A stretch of 64,000 nt of DNA from the NCBI RefSeq assembly GCF_001422815.1, contig NZ_LMMP01000012.1, positions 70,719 to 134,718 on the forward strand, read 5' to 3'. Origin of the DNA: Methylobacterium sp. Leaf91. Lineage in GTDB: Bacteria; Pseudomonadota; Alphaproteobacteria; Rhizobiales; Beijerinckiaceae. The translations under genes were made by a program, and so were the position numbers. Shown here piece by piece: positions 1-8,286 of the stretch (its first letter is position 1; each line of letters starts with the position of its first letter). Under the pieces are notes generated by a model, which worked only from the letters and a program-made list of their open reading frames with translations, was not told where the DNA came from and made no database searches.

Positions 1-7
1 CCCCGGC

Positions 8-36
8 GGCCTTCTTCCATCGGCGAGGAAGAAGCC
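8..36 (-). terminator. Hairpin downstream of the PepSY/OB-like gene
   Basis: An 8-bp stem (CTTCTTCC at 11-18 with GGAAGAAG at 27-34) with an 8-nt loop, extended by two GC pairs after a one-base bulge. It lies 20 bases past the stop of the minus-strand gene that ends at 57. There is no T tract, so it is a candidate terminator or 3' stabilising structure only. Confidence 0.4.
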
Positions 37-56
37 ACCGGCGGCGGCACGTGGTG

Positions 57-713
57 TCAGAAGCTGCGCTTCTCGCGGATGTCGCCGTCGAACCCGACAT
101 GGAGCAGGCGCTCGCGGCCGTCCTGGCCCTTGGCCGCCATGTCGAGATGGCGCGGACCGCGTCCCGTGACGCGGATGTCGGAATAGCCGGCCGCCTCGAC
201 CTTCGCGGTGAGCACAGGTGCATCGACCTCGGGGCCGAGGCCGACCTTGTCCTTCGCCCAGTCGAGGCCACCGGGCTTCGGGCCCTGCGCCGGACCGAGC
301 ACCACCGTCTTGCCATCGGCTCGGGTGAGGAGGGTGGCGTGGAGGAAGCCGTTCTCGAAGCGGCCCTGCACCGTGACTGCCTCACCCTTGGTGACGAGGG
401 TGCCGCCCTCGCCCTGCTTGCCGGTCTCGACCAGGGCACGGCCGGAGCCGTCCTGCAGGATGAACTTGTTGCCGAAGATCTCCGCCACCTCGCCCTTGGC
501 CGCGATGGCGGCGGAAGGGGCGAGCTGTGCGACGGTGACCGGCGCGACGGGGGTGAGGGTCACGCCGGAATTCTGCGCCAGGGAAAGGCCGACGGCCCCG
601 AAAGCGAGGGGAGCCGCGATGGCGCCGACGATCCAGCCGCGGCGCGAGCGGCGCGGGGCGGCGGGGCTCGGCATCTCGGTGGCGGTTCCGTCGATGGTCT
701 TCTCGGTCGTCAT
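57..713 (-). CDS. Membrane-anchored OB-fold/PepSY-like protein
   Basis: A 218-residue protein with a basic N-terminus (RRSRRG near residue 22) followed by one hydrophobic segment at about 27-46, which suggests a signal anchor and a periplasmic body. Residues 70-125 resemble the small OB-fold seen in YgiW/YdeI-type stress proteins (GEVAEIFGNKFILQDGSG). The C-terminal 50 residues (VEAAGYSDIRVTGRG onward) look PepSY-like. It is divergent from an OmpR-type regulator/kinase pair, an arrangement in which PepSY-type proteins are often targets or modulators of the sensor. Function is inferred; no catalytic residues are visible. ATG at 713 is the only good start. Confidence 0.7.
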   Translation of the reverse strand: MTTEKTIDGTATEMPSPAAPRRSRRGWIVGAIAAPLAFGAVGLSLAQNSGVTLTPVAPVTVAQLAPSAAIAAKGEVAEIFGNKFILQDGSGRALVETGKQGEGGTLVTKGEAVTVQGRFENGFLHATLLTRADGKTVVLGPAQGPKPGGLDWAKDKVGLGPEVDAPVLTAKVEAAGYSDIRVTGRGPRHLDMAAKGQDGRERLLHVGFDGDIREKRSF

Positions 714-785
714 GGTGTCGATGTCCTGGAAAAGCGGATCCCCTCTCGGGTTGACGCCGTTCTAGGCTCGCCCCTCCAACCCGAT

Positions 786-803
786 CTGAACCGCGCGGTT
801 CAG
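786..803. promoter_or_regulatory. Perfect 18-bp palindrome in divergent promoter region
   Basis: CTGAACCGCGCGGTTCAG is a perfect palindrome of two 9-bp half sites with no spacer. It sits between the divergent starts at 713 and 869, 66 bases before the response regulator ATG. It could be an operator for autoregulation, although OmpR-family proteins usually bind direct repeats, so another regulator is possible. No clear -35/-10 pair was recognised. Confidence 0.45.
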
Positions 804-868
804 CCCCGGTTAAAGCGCGGCGCGTAGGCGCCGGGGCTGCCCCTGCATCCCCAAGGATACGGATTCCG

Positions 869-1537
869 ATGAAGCTCCTTCTGGTGGAGGACGATGCGGC
901 GCTCGCGGCCGAGATCGCCAAGGCCCTGCGCGCCGAGAACTTCGCCCTCGACCACGCGGTCAACGGCGAGGACGGCCAGCATCTCGGCGAAACGGAGATC
1001 TACGACGCCGTGGTGCTCGATCTCGGCCTGCCCAAGCGCGACGGCGTCTCGGTGCTCCAGGCCTGGCGGGCCGCCGGGCGGACCGTGCCGGTGCTGATCC
1101 TCACCGCGCGGGACGGCTGGAGCGACAAGGTCGCGGGCTTCAAGGCGGGGGCGGACGACTATCTCGTGAAGCCGTTCCGGGTGGAGGAACTCGTCATCCG
1201 CCTGCGGGCCCTGGTGCGCCGCGCCTCGGCGCACGGGGCCAACCGGATCGTCTGCGGGAATCTCACCTACGATGCCGGCCTCGGCACGTTCGAGCGGGAT
1301 GGCCTGCCCCTGAAGCTGACCGGCCTCGAATGGCGGGTGCTCTCCTGCCTGATCCTGCGCAAGGACGGGGTCGTGCCCCGTGGCCAGCTGATCGAGCGGG
1401 TCTATGACGGCGACGCGGAGGTGGATTCGAACTCGGTGGAGGTCATCATCACGCGCCTGCGCCGCAAGATCGCGCCGGCCCGGATCGAGGGCGTGCGCGG
1501 CCACGGCTACCAGCTCCTGCCGGGAGAAGCGGCGTGA
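869..1537 (+). CDS. OmpR/PhoP-family response regulator
   Basis: A 222-residue two-domain regulator. The receiver domain covers about residues 1-115 with the acidic pair D8/D9, phospho-acceptor D51 (VVLDLGLP), T79 and K101 (LVKPF) all present. Residues 125-220 form a winged-helix DNA-binding domain (SVEVIITRLRRKI, GVRGHGYQL). It overlaps the downstream histidine kinase by four bases (GTGA), so the two are translationally coupled and form a cognate pair. PhoP/QseB-like by sequence feel, but the signal and regulon are unknown. The adjacent divergent PepSY-like gene is a plausible target. AAGGA lies about 11 bases before the ATG. Confidence 0.95.
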   Translation: MKLLLVEDDAALAAEIAKALRAENFALDHAVNGEDGQHLGETEIYDAVVLDLGLPKRDGVSVLQAWRAAGRTVPVLILTARDGWSDKVAGFKAGADDYLVKPFRVEELVIRLRALVRRASAHGANRIVCGNLTYDAGLGTFERDGLPLKLTGLEWRVLSCLILRKDGVVPRGQLIERVYDGDAEVDSNSVEVIITRLRRKIAPARIEGVRGHGYQLLPGEAA

Positions 1538-2934
1538 CCCCGCCACATCCTCCCCACGGGCCGGCTCCCCACGGGCCGCCTCATGCGCATCGCGGATCCC
1601 TGCAACGGCGCCTGATCCTCGCCGCCCTCGTCCTCGTCACCGTGGCCCTCATGGTGGCGGGAATCGCCATCGGCTTCATCCTGCACCGCTTCGTGCGGGG
1701 CCAGCTCGACAGCCGCCTCGACAGTCAGATAGTCGCCATCGCATCGAGCCTCGAGCGGGGCCGCGACGGCCGCCTCGCTCTCGGGCGCAACCTCGACGGC
1801 CCGCCCTTCGACCGCGACCGGTCGGGCTGGTCCTGGCAGGTCCGGCAGGGCGACGCGATCCTCCGCTCCGGCTCCCTGGAAGGCCGCGACCTCACCGTCC
1901 CCGAAGACGACCGCCCGGACGGGGGGGGTCGACGCCGCGACCGCCCCCGCCCGGCCGACGCCGTCGATCCCTGGGGCAACCCGGTGATCCTGCGCATTCT
2001 CACCCTTCCGGATGCGGCGGGGATCGGCCCGGCGACGATCGTCGCCTCCGCGCCCATGGCGGCCCTGCGCGGCCCCGTCCGGGAGGCGAGCCTTACCCTG
2101 GCGCTGATCCTCGCCGTGCTCGGCCTCTGCCTCCTCGCCGGCCTCGTCGCGCAGGTGCGCCTCGGCCTGCGACCGTTGGAACGCCTGCGCCGAGACCTCG
2201 CGGAGGTTCGCGCGGGCAAGCGCGCACAGGTGCCGGAGGCGCAGCCGGCGGAGATCCGCCCCCTGGTGCGCGAGGTGAACGCGCTTCTCGGCGAGAACGC
2301 GGCGAATCTCGAACGGGCGCGCACCCATGTGGCCAACCTCGCCCACGGATTGAAGACGCCGCTCGCGACCCTGACCATGGCGCTTCGGGATGGGGAGCGC
2401 GACCCCGACGGCCGGCTGGCGACCCTCGTCTCCAGCATGGATGGGCAGATCCGCCATCATCTGCGCCGCGCCCGCACGGCGGCCCTCGGCGGGGCCACCC
2501 GCGAGAGGACGGCGCTGCAGGCGCCCATAGCCGATCTACGGGCCACCTTCGCGCGGCTCTACGCCGACAAGGGCATCGCCTTCGCCGTGGAGGTACCGGA
2601 TGGCATGGCCGTGGCGTGCGACGGCCAAGATGTCGACGAAATGATCGGCAACCTCATCGACAACGCCTGCCGCTGGTGCCGGGCGCGGGTTCGGATCGCC
2701 GCCTCTTTCTCCGAACGAGGCGTCACCGTCACCGTGGAGGATGACGGGCCGGGTCTCGACGCGGATGCGGCGGCCGGGGTCCTCGGGCGCGGCAAACGTC
2801 TGGACGAGACAGTACCCGGCCACGGGTTCGGCCTGTCGATTACTACGGAACTGGCAGAACTCTATGGCGGCTCGCTCCGCCTCGATCGCGGGACCTTCCA
2901 TGGTCTTCGCGCTCGGCTCGACTTGCCGGCCTGA
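1534..2934 (+). CDS. Sensor histidine kinase paired with the OmpR-type regulator
   Basis: A 466-residue membrane kinase. A transmembrane helix at about residues 27-52, a periplasmic loop rich in acidic and basic residues (about 53-180), a second helix near 185-210, a HAMP-like linker, the H-box with phospho-acceptor H271 (LAHGLKTPL), then an ATPase domain with N-box (NLIDNAC), G1 (VEDDGPGLD) and G2 (GHGFGLSI). GTG start overlaps the regulator stop by four bases. The periplasmic loop may sense cations or envelope stress as PhoQ-type kinases do, but this is inference. All core kinase motifs look intact. Confidence 0.93.
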   Translation: MTPPHPPHGPAPHGPPHAHRGSLQRRLILAALVLVTVALMVAGIAIGFILHRFVRGQLDSRLDSQIVAIASSLERGRDGRLALGRNLDGPPFDRDRSGWSWQVRQGDAILRSGSLEGRDLTVPEDDRPDGGGRRRDRPRPADAVDPWGNPVILRILTLPDAAGIGPATIVASAPMAALRGPVREASLTLALILAVLGLCLLAGLVAQVRLGLRPLERLRRDLAEVRAGKRAQVPEAQPAEIRPLVREVNALLGENAANLERARTHVANLAHGLKTPLATLTMALRDGERDPDGRLATLVSSMDGQIRHHLRRARTAALGGATRERTALQAPIADLRATFARLYADKGIAFAVEVPDGMAVACDGQDVDEMIGNLIDNACRWCRARVRIAASFSERGVTVTVEDDGPGLDADAAAGVLGRGKRLDETVPGHGFGLSITTELAELYGGSLRLDRGTFHGLRARLDLPA

Positions 2935-3156
2935 CTCCATGCGGCGGTCTGAATGGCCTCTCGCGAAATGGCGGTTTCAACCGCACGGATTCTTTAGAGA
3001 GACGGCGCACCTTGAACGGGACGAAGCGGGCGGCATATCCCCTGCTGTGAAGGGTCGTCCCGCTCCGCATGCGCCTCGCCTTCGTCTCGGGATGGCACGA
3101 TGAGGACACAGGGCGGAGGACAGGTGGCCCATTCGGGCTCGGGCGGGAGGTTCTGA

Positions 3157-4344
3157 ATGTCTGAGATCCACCACGACGTCATCGTCATCGGCGCAGGCCT
3201 CGCCGGAACCACCGCGACCATCGCGCTCGCCAATGCCGGGTACGACACGGCGATCATCGACACCCACGCGGTCTATCCCCCCGATTTCCGGGCGGAGAAG
3301 CTCGGCGTGCCGCAGATGGACCTGTTCGAGAAGCTCGGCTTCGGCGAACTGGCGCGGGCCGTGACGACGCCGGTGGACGAGGTCTGCGTCACGCGCTTCG
3401 GCCATCTGGTCTCGCGCCATGCCGTGCGCGAATACGGTGTCCATTACACGCCCCTCATCAACGACCTGCGCGGCGCCCTGCCCGCCTCGTCGCCCCTGGT
3501 GATCGGGCGCGTGGCGGAGATCGAGACCGGCCCGGAACGACAGACGGTCACCCTCGCCGATGGCAGCGTGCGCACTGCGCGGCTGGTGCTTCTGGCCACC
3601 GGCCTCGGTGATGTGCTTCGGCGCAAGGTCGGCATCGGCAGGACCATGATCAGCGAGAAGCACTCCCTGTGCTTCGGCTTCGACATGGCGGCCCCGCCCT
3701 CGTCCTTCGGCTTCGAATCCCTCACCTATTACGGCGAGGGCGCGGACAATGCGGTGGCCTATGTCACGCTCTTTCCCATCGGCGCGACGATGCGGGCCAA
3801 TCTCTTCGTCTATCGCGCGCTCTCCGATCCCTGGGTGAAGGAGTTCCGCAAATCGCCCGAGGCACTGATGAGGCAGGCCATGCCCGGCCTCGCCCGCCTC
3901 TGCCCGGACCTCACCGTCACGGGCCCCGTAGAGATGCGCCCCATCGATGTCGTCCAGGCGGCCGATGCGGAACGCGACGGGGTCGTGCTCCTGGGAGACG
4001 CCTTCCTGACCCCATGTCCGATCCCCGGGACCGGGATCGGAAAGGTGCTGACCGATGTCGACCGGCTCTGCTCCGAGCATCTGCCGCGCTGGTTCGCCAC
4101 GCCGGGAATGGGCAAGGACAAGATCGCCGAATTCTACGCCGACCCGATCAAGCAGACCTCCGACCGGCAATGCCTTCAGGCGAGCCTCTATGCCCGCCAG
4201 ATCACAATCGGCAGCGGCGCCGTATGGACCCTGCGGCGCCTGCGCAACCGCGTCGGCCGCTACGGCCTGCATGCCCTCCACCTGCTGCGCACGGCCTTCG
4301 CAAAGCCGCGCGGACCGGCGATCGGGCGCACCAAGACCGTCTGA
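3157..4344 (+). CDS. FAD-dependent oxidoreductase/monooxygenase (PHBH fold)
   Basis: A 395-residue flavoprotein. The N-terminal Rossmann motif GAGLAG (residues 12-17) followed by an acidic end of the second strand (AIID) binds FAD. The second FAD motif GD with following proline-rich turn (LLGDAFLTPCPIPGTG, about 278-293) is typical of p-hydroxybenzoate hydroxylase-fold monooxygenases and geranylgeranyl-reductase relatives. The substrate is not evident. It is a single gene, 222 bases after the kinase and convergent with the polysaccharide gene ending at 4351, so there is no operon context to guide assignment. GGGAGG precedes the ATG by about 8 bases. Confidence 0.85.
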   Translation: MSEIHHDVIVIGAGLAGTTATIALANAGYDTAIIDTHAVYPPDFRAEKLGVPQMDLFEKLGFGELARAVTTPVDEVCVTRFGHLVSRHAVREYGVHYTPLINDLRGALPASSPLVIGRVAEIETGPERQTVTLADGSVRTARLVLLATGLGDVLRRKVGIGRTMISEKHSLCFGFDMAAPPSSFGFESLTYYGEGADNAVAYVTLFPIGATMRANLFVYRALSDPWVKEFRKSPEALMRQAMPGLARLCPDLTVTGPVEMRPIDVVQAADAERDGVVLLGDAFLTPCPIPGTGIGKVLTDVDRLCSEHLPRWFATPGMGKDKIAEFYADPIKQTSDRQCLQASLYARQITIGSGAVWTLRRLRNRVGRYGLHALHLLRTAFAKPRGPAIGRTKTV

Positions 4345-4350
4345 GGCGGG

Positions 4351-5862
4351 CTATCGCCCCCTGCGCCAGCGGGGGGAGCGGGCCGAGCCGTCGATGAATT
4401 CGAAGGTCGAGGTGCGGTTGAGGGTGTGAAGACGGGTGCCGGGAAAGAGCGGGCCCGAGCGAAGGATCGTCTCCACGGTCTGCGCGTAACCCTCGTCGTC
4501 GAGGCGGTCGATCCGCGCCAGCGCCAGCGCCTCGCCATAACCCAGGCGGCAATCCTGGACCGGGCGGATCAGGGCGCCGTCCCGCTCGACGATTCGTCCC
4601 GCCGGCCGCGCGGAGGCGATGTCGATGAGCACCGGGTTGCGCGCATGCGGCGTCCAGGGGCCGCGGAAATCCGGGGCCGACCAGAGATGCAGGCTGTCGT
4701 GGTAGGAGCCGAGCACCGTCCCCCCGCCGACATCGGCGGCCTGATCGCGCACCGTCGCGAACATCCACCAGCGGCCGTCCCGCTCCAGCAGGGTCGGATC
4801 GCTGACGGTGATGCCGCTGAGCAGCGTCGCTTCCTTGACCCAGCCGCCCGGAAAGGCCGTGGCCCGGTAGAGGTCGACCGTGCCGTTGGCGCAGCTCTCC
4901 GGGATCATCCAGAACGCCCCCTCGCGCTCGAACACGAACGGGTAGGACAGGTGATGCGGCTCCTCCAGCACCGGGACCGGCGTTCCGACCGGGCCGTTCG
5001 CATCGAAGGCCACCGCCGAGATCAGCGCCTTGCCCGTCGCGTGCGGGAAATCCTCGACGAAGAGGATCGTGCGGCCCTCGTGCTCGATCCCGAAGGGATC
5101 GGCGTAGAAGCGCAGGCCGTCATCCGCCAGGTCGCGCCAGCCCGATGAAGGATGGGCGCGCAGATCGATGAGATCGGGGCCGGCCAACCTGCGCCAGCCG
5201 ACGCGCCAGTGCGGGGCGCGGTAGCAGAGGTAATAGAGACGCCGGACGACGAGCCGCGCCGCCATTTTCGCGGCGCGGGTGCCGATCGTCTTCACGGTCA
5301 GGGCGGGAGCCTCGGGCGACACTGGGACGCCGTCCCGGAGAAGCGGCCGGGCGCCCGACAGCGCGCCGACGATGAGCGTCATGCTGCGGATCAGCCCATC
5401 CTCGAACGCGGTGAGCATGGTGCCGCGATCCTCAGCGCCGAAGCGCCCGGAGGCGATGATCCTGCCATCCGTGGAGAGGGCCGCGACGGGAGAGCGGCCG
5501 GCGAGAAGCGCGGCGAGAAGCGCGCCCTCGCCCGCCACCCCGTCGAAGCCGAGGCGCCAGACCGGAAGGTCCGGGCCGCCCTCCGCATCGCCGCAGAGAT
5601 CGAGGATGCAGGACGCAGCCGCCGTGGGTTCGGGATAAGCAGCCAATGCGCTCCCCGGAACGGGGGCGGACAGACCGCCGAGGGACAGCCGGTTCAGCAG
5701 GGCTTCGAGGCGGAACAGCAGCGCGGCATTGTCCGACAGGCCCCCCGGCCCCGGCGAGCGGTCGACCTCCACCTCGAGTCCGGGAAGTGCTGCGAGCCGT
5801 TGCAAAAGGCAGAGATGCCAGCGGCGGGGGGCGCGTCCATCCAGCCTCAGTCGCAGGCGCAT
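4351..5862 (-). CDS. Beta-propeller sugar-transferase-like protein (GINT1 N-terminal-domain type)
   Basis: A 503-residue protein. The C-terminal half has repeated aromatic/acidic motifs of a five-bladed GH43-like propeller (FYADPFG, LFVEDF, HLSYPFVF, WMIPES, DPTLL, WWMFAT). This arrangement is known from the N-terminal domain of plant glucosamine inositolphosphorylceramide transferase and from bacterial exopolysaccharide loci, where the exact activity is not established. The N-terminal half (about 1-240) contains a formyltransferase-like region by position but with no clear motif. I chose ATG 5862 because GGGGA lies 7 bases upstream; an upstream TTG frame to 5949 has no protein-like sequence. 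It borders the exopolysaccharide genes and probably serves that polymer. Confidence 0.75.
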   Translation of the reverse strand: MRLRLRLDGRAPRRWHLCLLQRLAALPGLEVEVDRSPGPGGLSDNAALLFRLEALLNRLSLGGLSAPVPGSALAAYPEPTAAASCILDLCGDAEGGPDLPVWRLGFDGVAGEGALLAALLAGRSPVAALSTDGRIIASGRFGAEDRGTMLTAFEDGLIRSMTLIVGALSGARPLLRDGVPVSPEAPALTVKTIGTRAAKMAARLVVRRLYYLCYRAPHWRVGWRRLAGPDLIDLRAHPSSGWRDLADDGLRFYADPFGIEHEGRTILFVEDFPHATGKALISAVAFDANGPVGTPVPVLEEPHHLSYPFVFEREGAFWMIPESCANGTVDLYRATAFPGGWVKEATLLSGITVSDPTLLERDGRWWMFATVRDQAADVGGGTVLGSYHDSLHLWSAPDFRGPWTPHARNPVLIDIASARPAGRIVERDGALIRPVQDCRLGYGEALALARIDRLDDEGYAQTVETILRSGPLFPGTRLHTLNRTSTFEFIDGSARSPRWRRGR

Positions 5863-6104
5863 CGTCGATCCCCAGACAGTCGAAAGCCGAGGCCGATGGC
5901 CGCGGGCCGGTGGGATCGGTCCGACCCTGGACGTTTCCTCATTTTGCAAGGTTACGGCATCACGATTGAGAAACCCTTCACCGCCATCGGCGCGAAGGGG
6001 CCGCGGGAGGGAGATGTTAATGTTTCACTAACCATATATTGGAGGGAAGGGGCGAAGATCGGTGAAATCCCCAGGTGTTGGTGAATCGTCAGTAAAATCA
6101 GATC

Positions 6105-8276
6105 ATGCCTATATCTGAAGGACGGGCTGTATCCCGGTCACGGCCCGAGCATCCGATGGCACAGATGGACAGACACATCGCGGCGGCGGATTGGATCGGT
6201 CGATCGAGCATCGACCGGCCCCCCCCGTCCGAGCCCGACAAGAGCGCCGAGATCGGGGATCTCTGGCGCATCCTGTACGTGCGCCGGGCTTGGGTGCTCG
6301 GAACCGCCGCTCTGCTCACCTTCATCGCGGTGGCCTACGGCTTCCTCGCGCCGCCGCTCTATGCGGCCACCGCCCAGATCCTGATCGATCCGCGCGACAA
6401 GCAGATCGTCACCAACGACGTCAATCCGGTGGCGATGGCGCCGGATGGCGGCGTCATCCAGGTCGAGAGCCAGGCGCGCGTGATCGAATCCGATTCGGTC
6501 CTGACCCGGGCGGCCCGCGAGGCCGGATTGCTCGATGACCCGGATTTCGGCGGCGTCGGCAGCGGCTTCATCAGCTGGACCCTGCGCACCCTCCAGGGCG
6601 AAAGTTCCGCCCCGAGCACCGATGCCGCCGCCGAGGCCCGGGCCGTCCGCGCCCTGCGGCGCAAGCTATCGGTGAAGCGCGCCGACAAGGTCTTCGTGGT
6701 GGATGTCGTCGTCACCGCCGGCAACCCGGACAAGGCCGCCCGGATCGTCAACGCCATCGCCAGCGCCTACCTCAAGGACCAGACCTCCTCCCGTGCGGAT
6801 GCGGCCGCGCGGGCCTCGGCCGAATTGGGCGCGCGCCTCGACGACCTGCGCAAGCGCGTGAACGTCGCCGAGAACAAGGTCGAGAAGTTCAAGGCCGAGA
6901 ACGGGTTGATCACGGCGAGCGGCCAGCTCATCAGCGAACAGCAATTGGCCGAGAGCAACAACCGCATCGTCGCCGCCCGCGCCCGCACGGCGGAGGCGCG
7001 CACCCGGCTGCAGCAGATCAAGGATGCGCGCGGTACCGCGTTCGGACCGGACACAGCCCCGGAAGCGATCCAGTCCGCGGTGATCGAGCGGCTGCGCAGC
7101 CAATATGCGGAGCTCGCGAGCAAGGAAGCGGATCTTCGCACCCAGCTCGGCAACCGTCACCCCTTCATCGAGTCGGTGCGGACCCAGATGCAGGACGTCA
7201 AGCGCCTGACCGAGACGGAGCTGAGCCGCATCGCCCGCTCGGCCGAGACGGATTACCAGCGCGCCGTCGCCAATGAGAAAGCGCTGACCTCGAATCTCGA
7301 CGAGTTGAAGCGGGGCTCCATCGTCACCGGCGAAGCCTCCGTGCGCCTGCGTGAACTCGAACGCGAGGTGGATACCAGCCGGGCCGTCTACGGCAACTTC
7401 CTCAGCCGTTCGCGCGAGATCCAGGAACAGACCGGCATCGACACCACCAATGCCCGCGTCATCAGCTGGGCCCGTCCGCCCGCCGAGCGGAGCTGGCCCC
7501 TGCGCCTCCTCCTGTTCGTCGGCGGGCTCGTCAGCGGCCTCGGCCTAGGGGCCGGCCTCGCCTTCGTGCGTGAGTATCTCGACCCCACCGTCCTCTCCCG
7601 GCGCCAGATGGAACGGCTCTCGCACACGTCCGTGGTCGCCACCTATCCGGAGTTCAAGGCGGGAAGCGAGCGTCCGGCCAGCGTCGCCGCGAGCCTCACC
7701 CTCGACCGGCTGTCCAGCGTGCGCGGCCAGATCCACCCGCCGGGCCAGGCGTTGAGCGTGCTCGTCACCTCGGCGGCCTCCGATGCGGCGGACCGGCGCT
7801 CGACACTTCACCTGCTCGCGGCCGTGGCGACCGCGCGCGGCGAGCGGGTTCTCCTCGTGGATGCGGATCTCGAAGCGACGCCGGAGCAGAAGGCCTACGG
7901 CCCCGGCCTCATCGAGGTCCTGCGTGGCGAGGCCGGGATGGCGGCAGCGGCCAAGTCGGATCCCGAGAGTGGTGCCGCGCGGATCGGCATCGGCGATACC
8001 GCCAGGGCCTCGCGCGAGGCTCTGAGCCGGGCCAATATCGAGCAGTTCCTCGCGGCTGCCAAATCGAGCTTCGACCTCATCCTCATCGATGGCGGCGTGC
8101 TCACCGGAAATCTGCGTATCGGGCCCCTGGCCTCGGCCAGCGACCGGTTGCTGATCGTGGCGAAGAACGGCGCCACGCGTCAGCGCGACCTCCTCGACAT
8201 CCTCGACGTCTCGGAAGTGCTGGGCCGTCCGGTCTCGGGCAGCCTCTTCGTCGACCGCTACGCTGCGGCGGCGTGA
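6105..8276 (+). CDS. GumC/Wzc-type polysaccharide co-polymerase with degenerate kinase domain
   Basis: A 723-residue inner-membrane protein. A Wzz domain starts near residue 45 with a first helix at about 62-85, followed by a long periplasmic coiled-coil segment (about 200-400) and a second helix near 465-490. The C-terminal 200 residues match the fold of bacterial tyrosine kinases: Walker A' (VLLVDADLE) and Walker B-like (FDLILIDGG) are present. The Walker A loop, normally PGEGKST, reads ASDAADRRST, so the catalytic lysine is missing, and there is no C-terminal tyrosine cluster. It probably sets chain length or bridges polymerase and export without kinase activity. No Shine-Dalgarno is obvious before ATG 6105. 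Confidence 0.9.
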   Translation: MPISEGRAVSRSRPEHPMAQMDRHIAAADWIGRSSIDRPPPSEPDKSAEIGDLWRILYVRRAWVLGTAALLTFIAVAYGFLAPPLYAATAQILIDPRDKQIVTNDVNPVAMAPDGGVIQVESQARVIESDSVLTRAAREAGLLDDPDFGGVGSGFISWTLRTLQGESSAPSTDAAAEARAVRALRRKLSVKRADKVFVVDVVVTAGNPDKAARIVNAIASAYLKDQTSSRADAAARASAELGARLDDLRKRVNVAENKVEKFKAENGLITASGQLISEQQLAESNNRIVAARARTAEARTRLQQIKDARGTAFGPDTAPEAIQSAVIERLRSQYAELASKEADLRTQLGNRHPFIESVRTQMQDVKRLTETELSRIARSAETDYQRAVANEKALTSNLDELKRGSIVTGEASVRLRELEREVDTSRAVYGNFLSRSREIQEQTGIDTTNARVISWARPPAERSWPLRLLLFVGGLVSGLGLGAGLAFVREYLDPTVLSRRQMERLSHTSVVATYPEFKAGSERPASVAASLTLDRLSSVRGQIHPPGQALSVLVTSAASDAADRRSTLHLLAAVATARGERVLLVDADLEATPEQKAYGPGLIEVLRGEAGMAAAAKSDPESGAARIGIGDTARASREALSRANIEQFLAAAKSSFDLILIDGGVLTGNLRIGPLASASDRLLIVAKNGATRQRDLLDILDVSEVLGRPVSGSLFVDRYAAAA

Positions 8277-8286
8277 CGGGCTGAGC

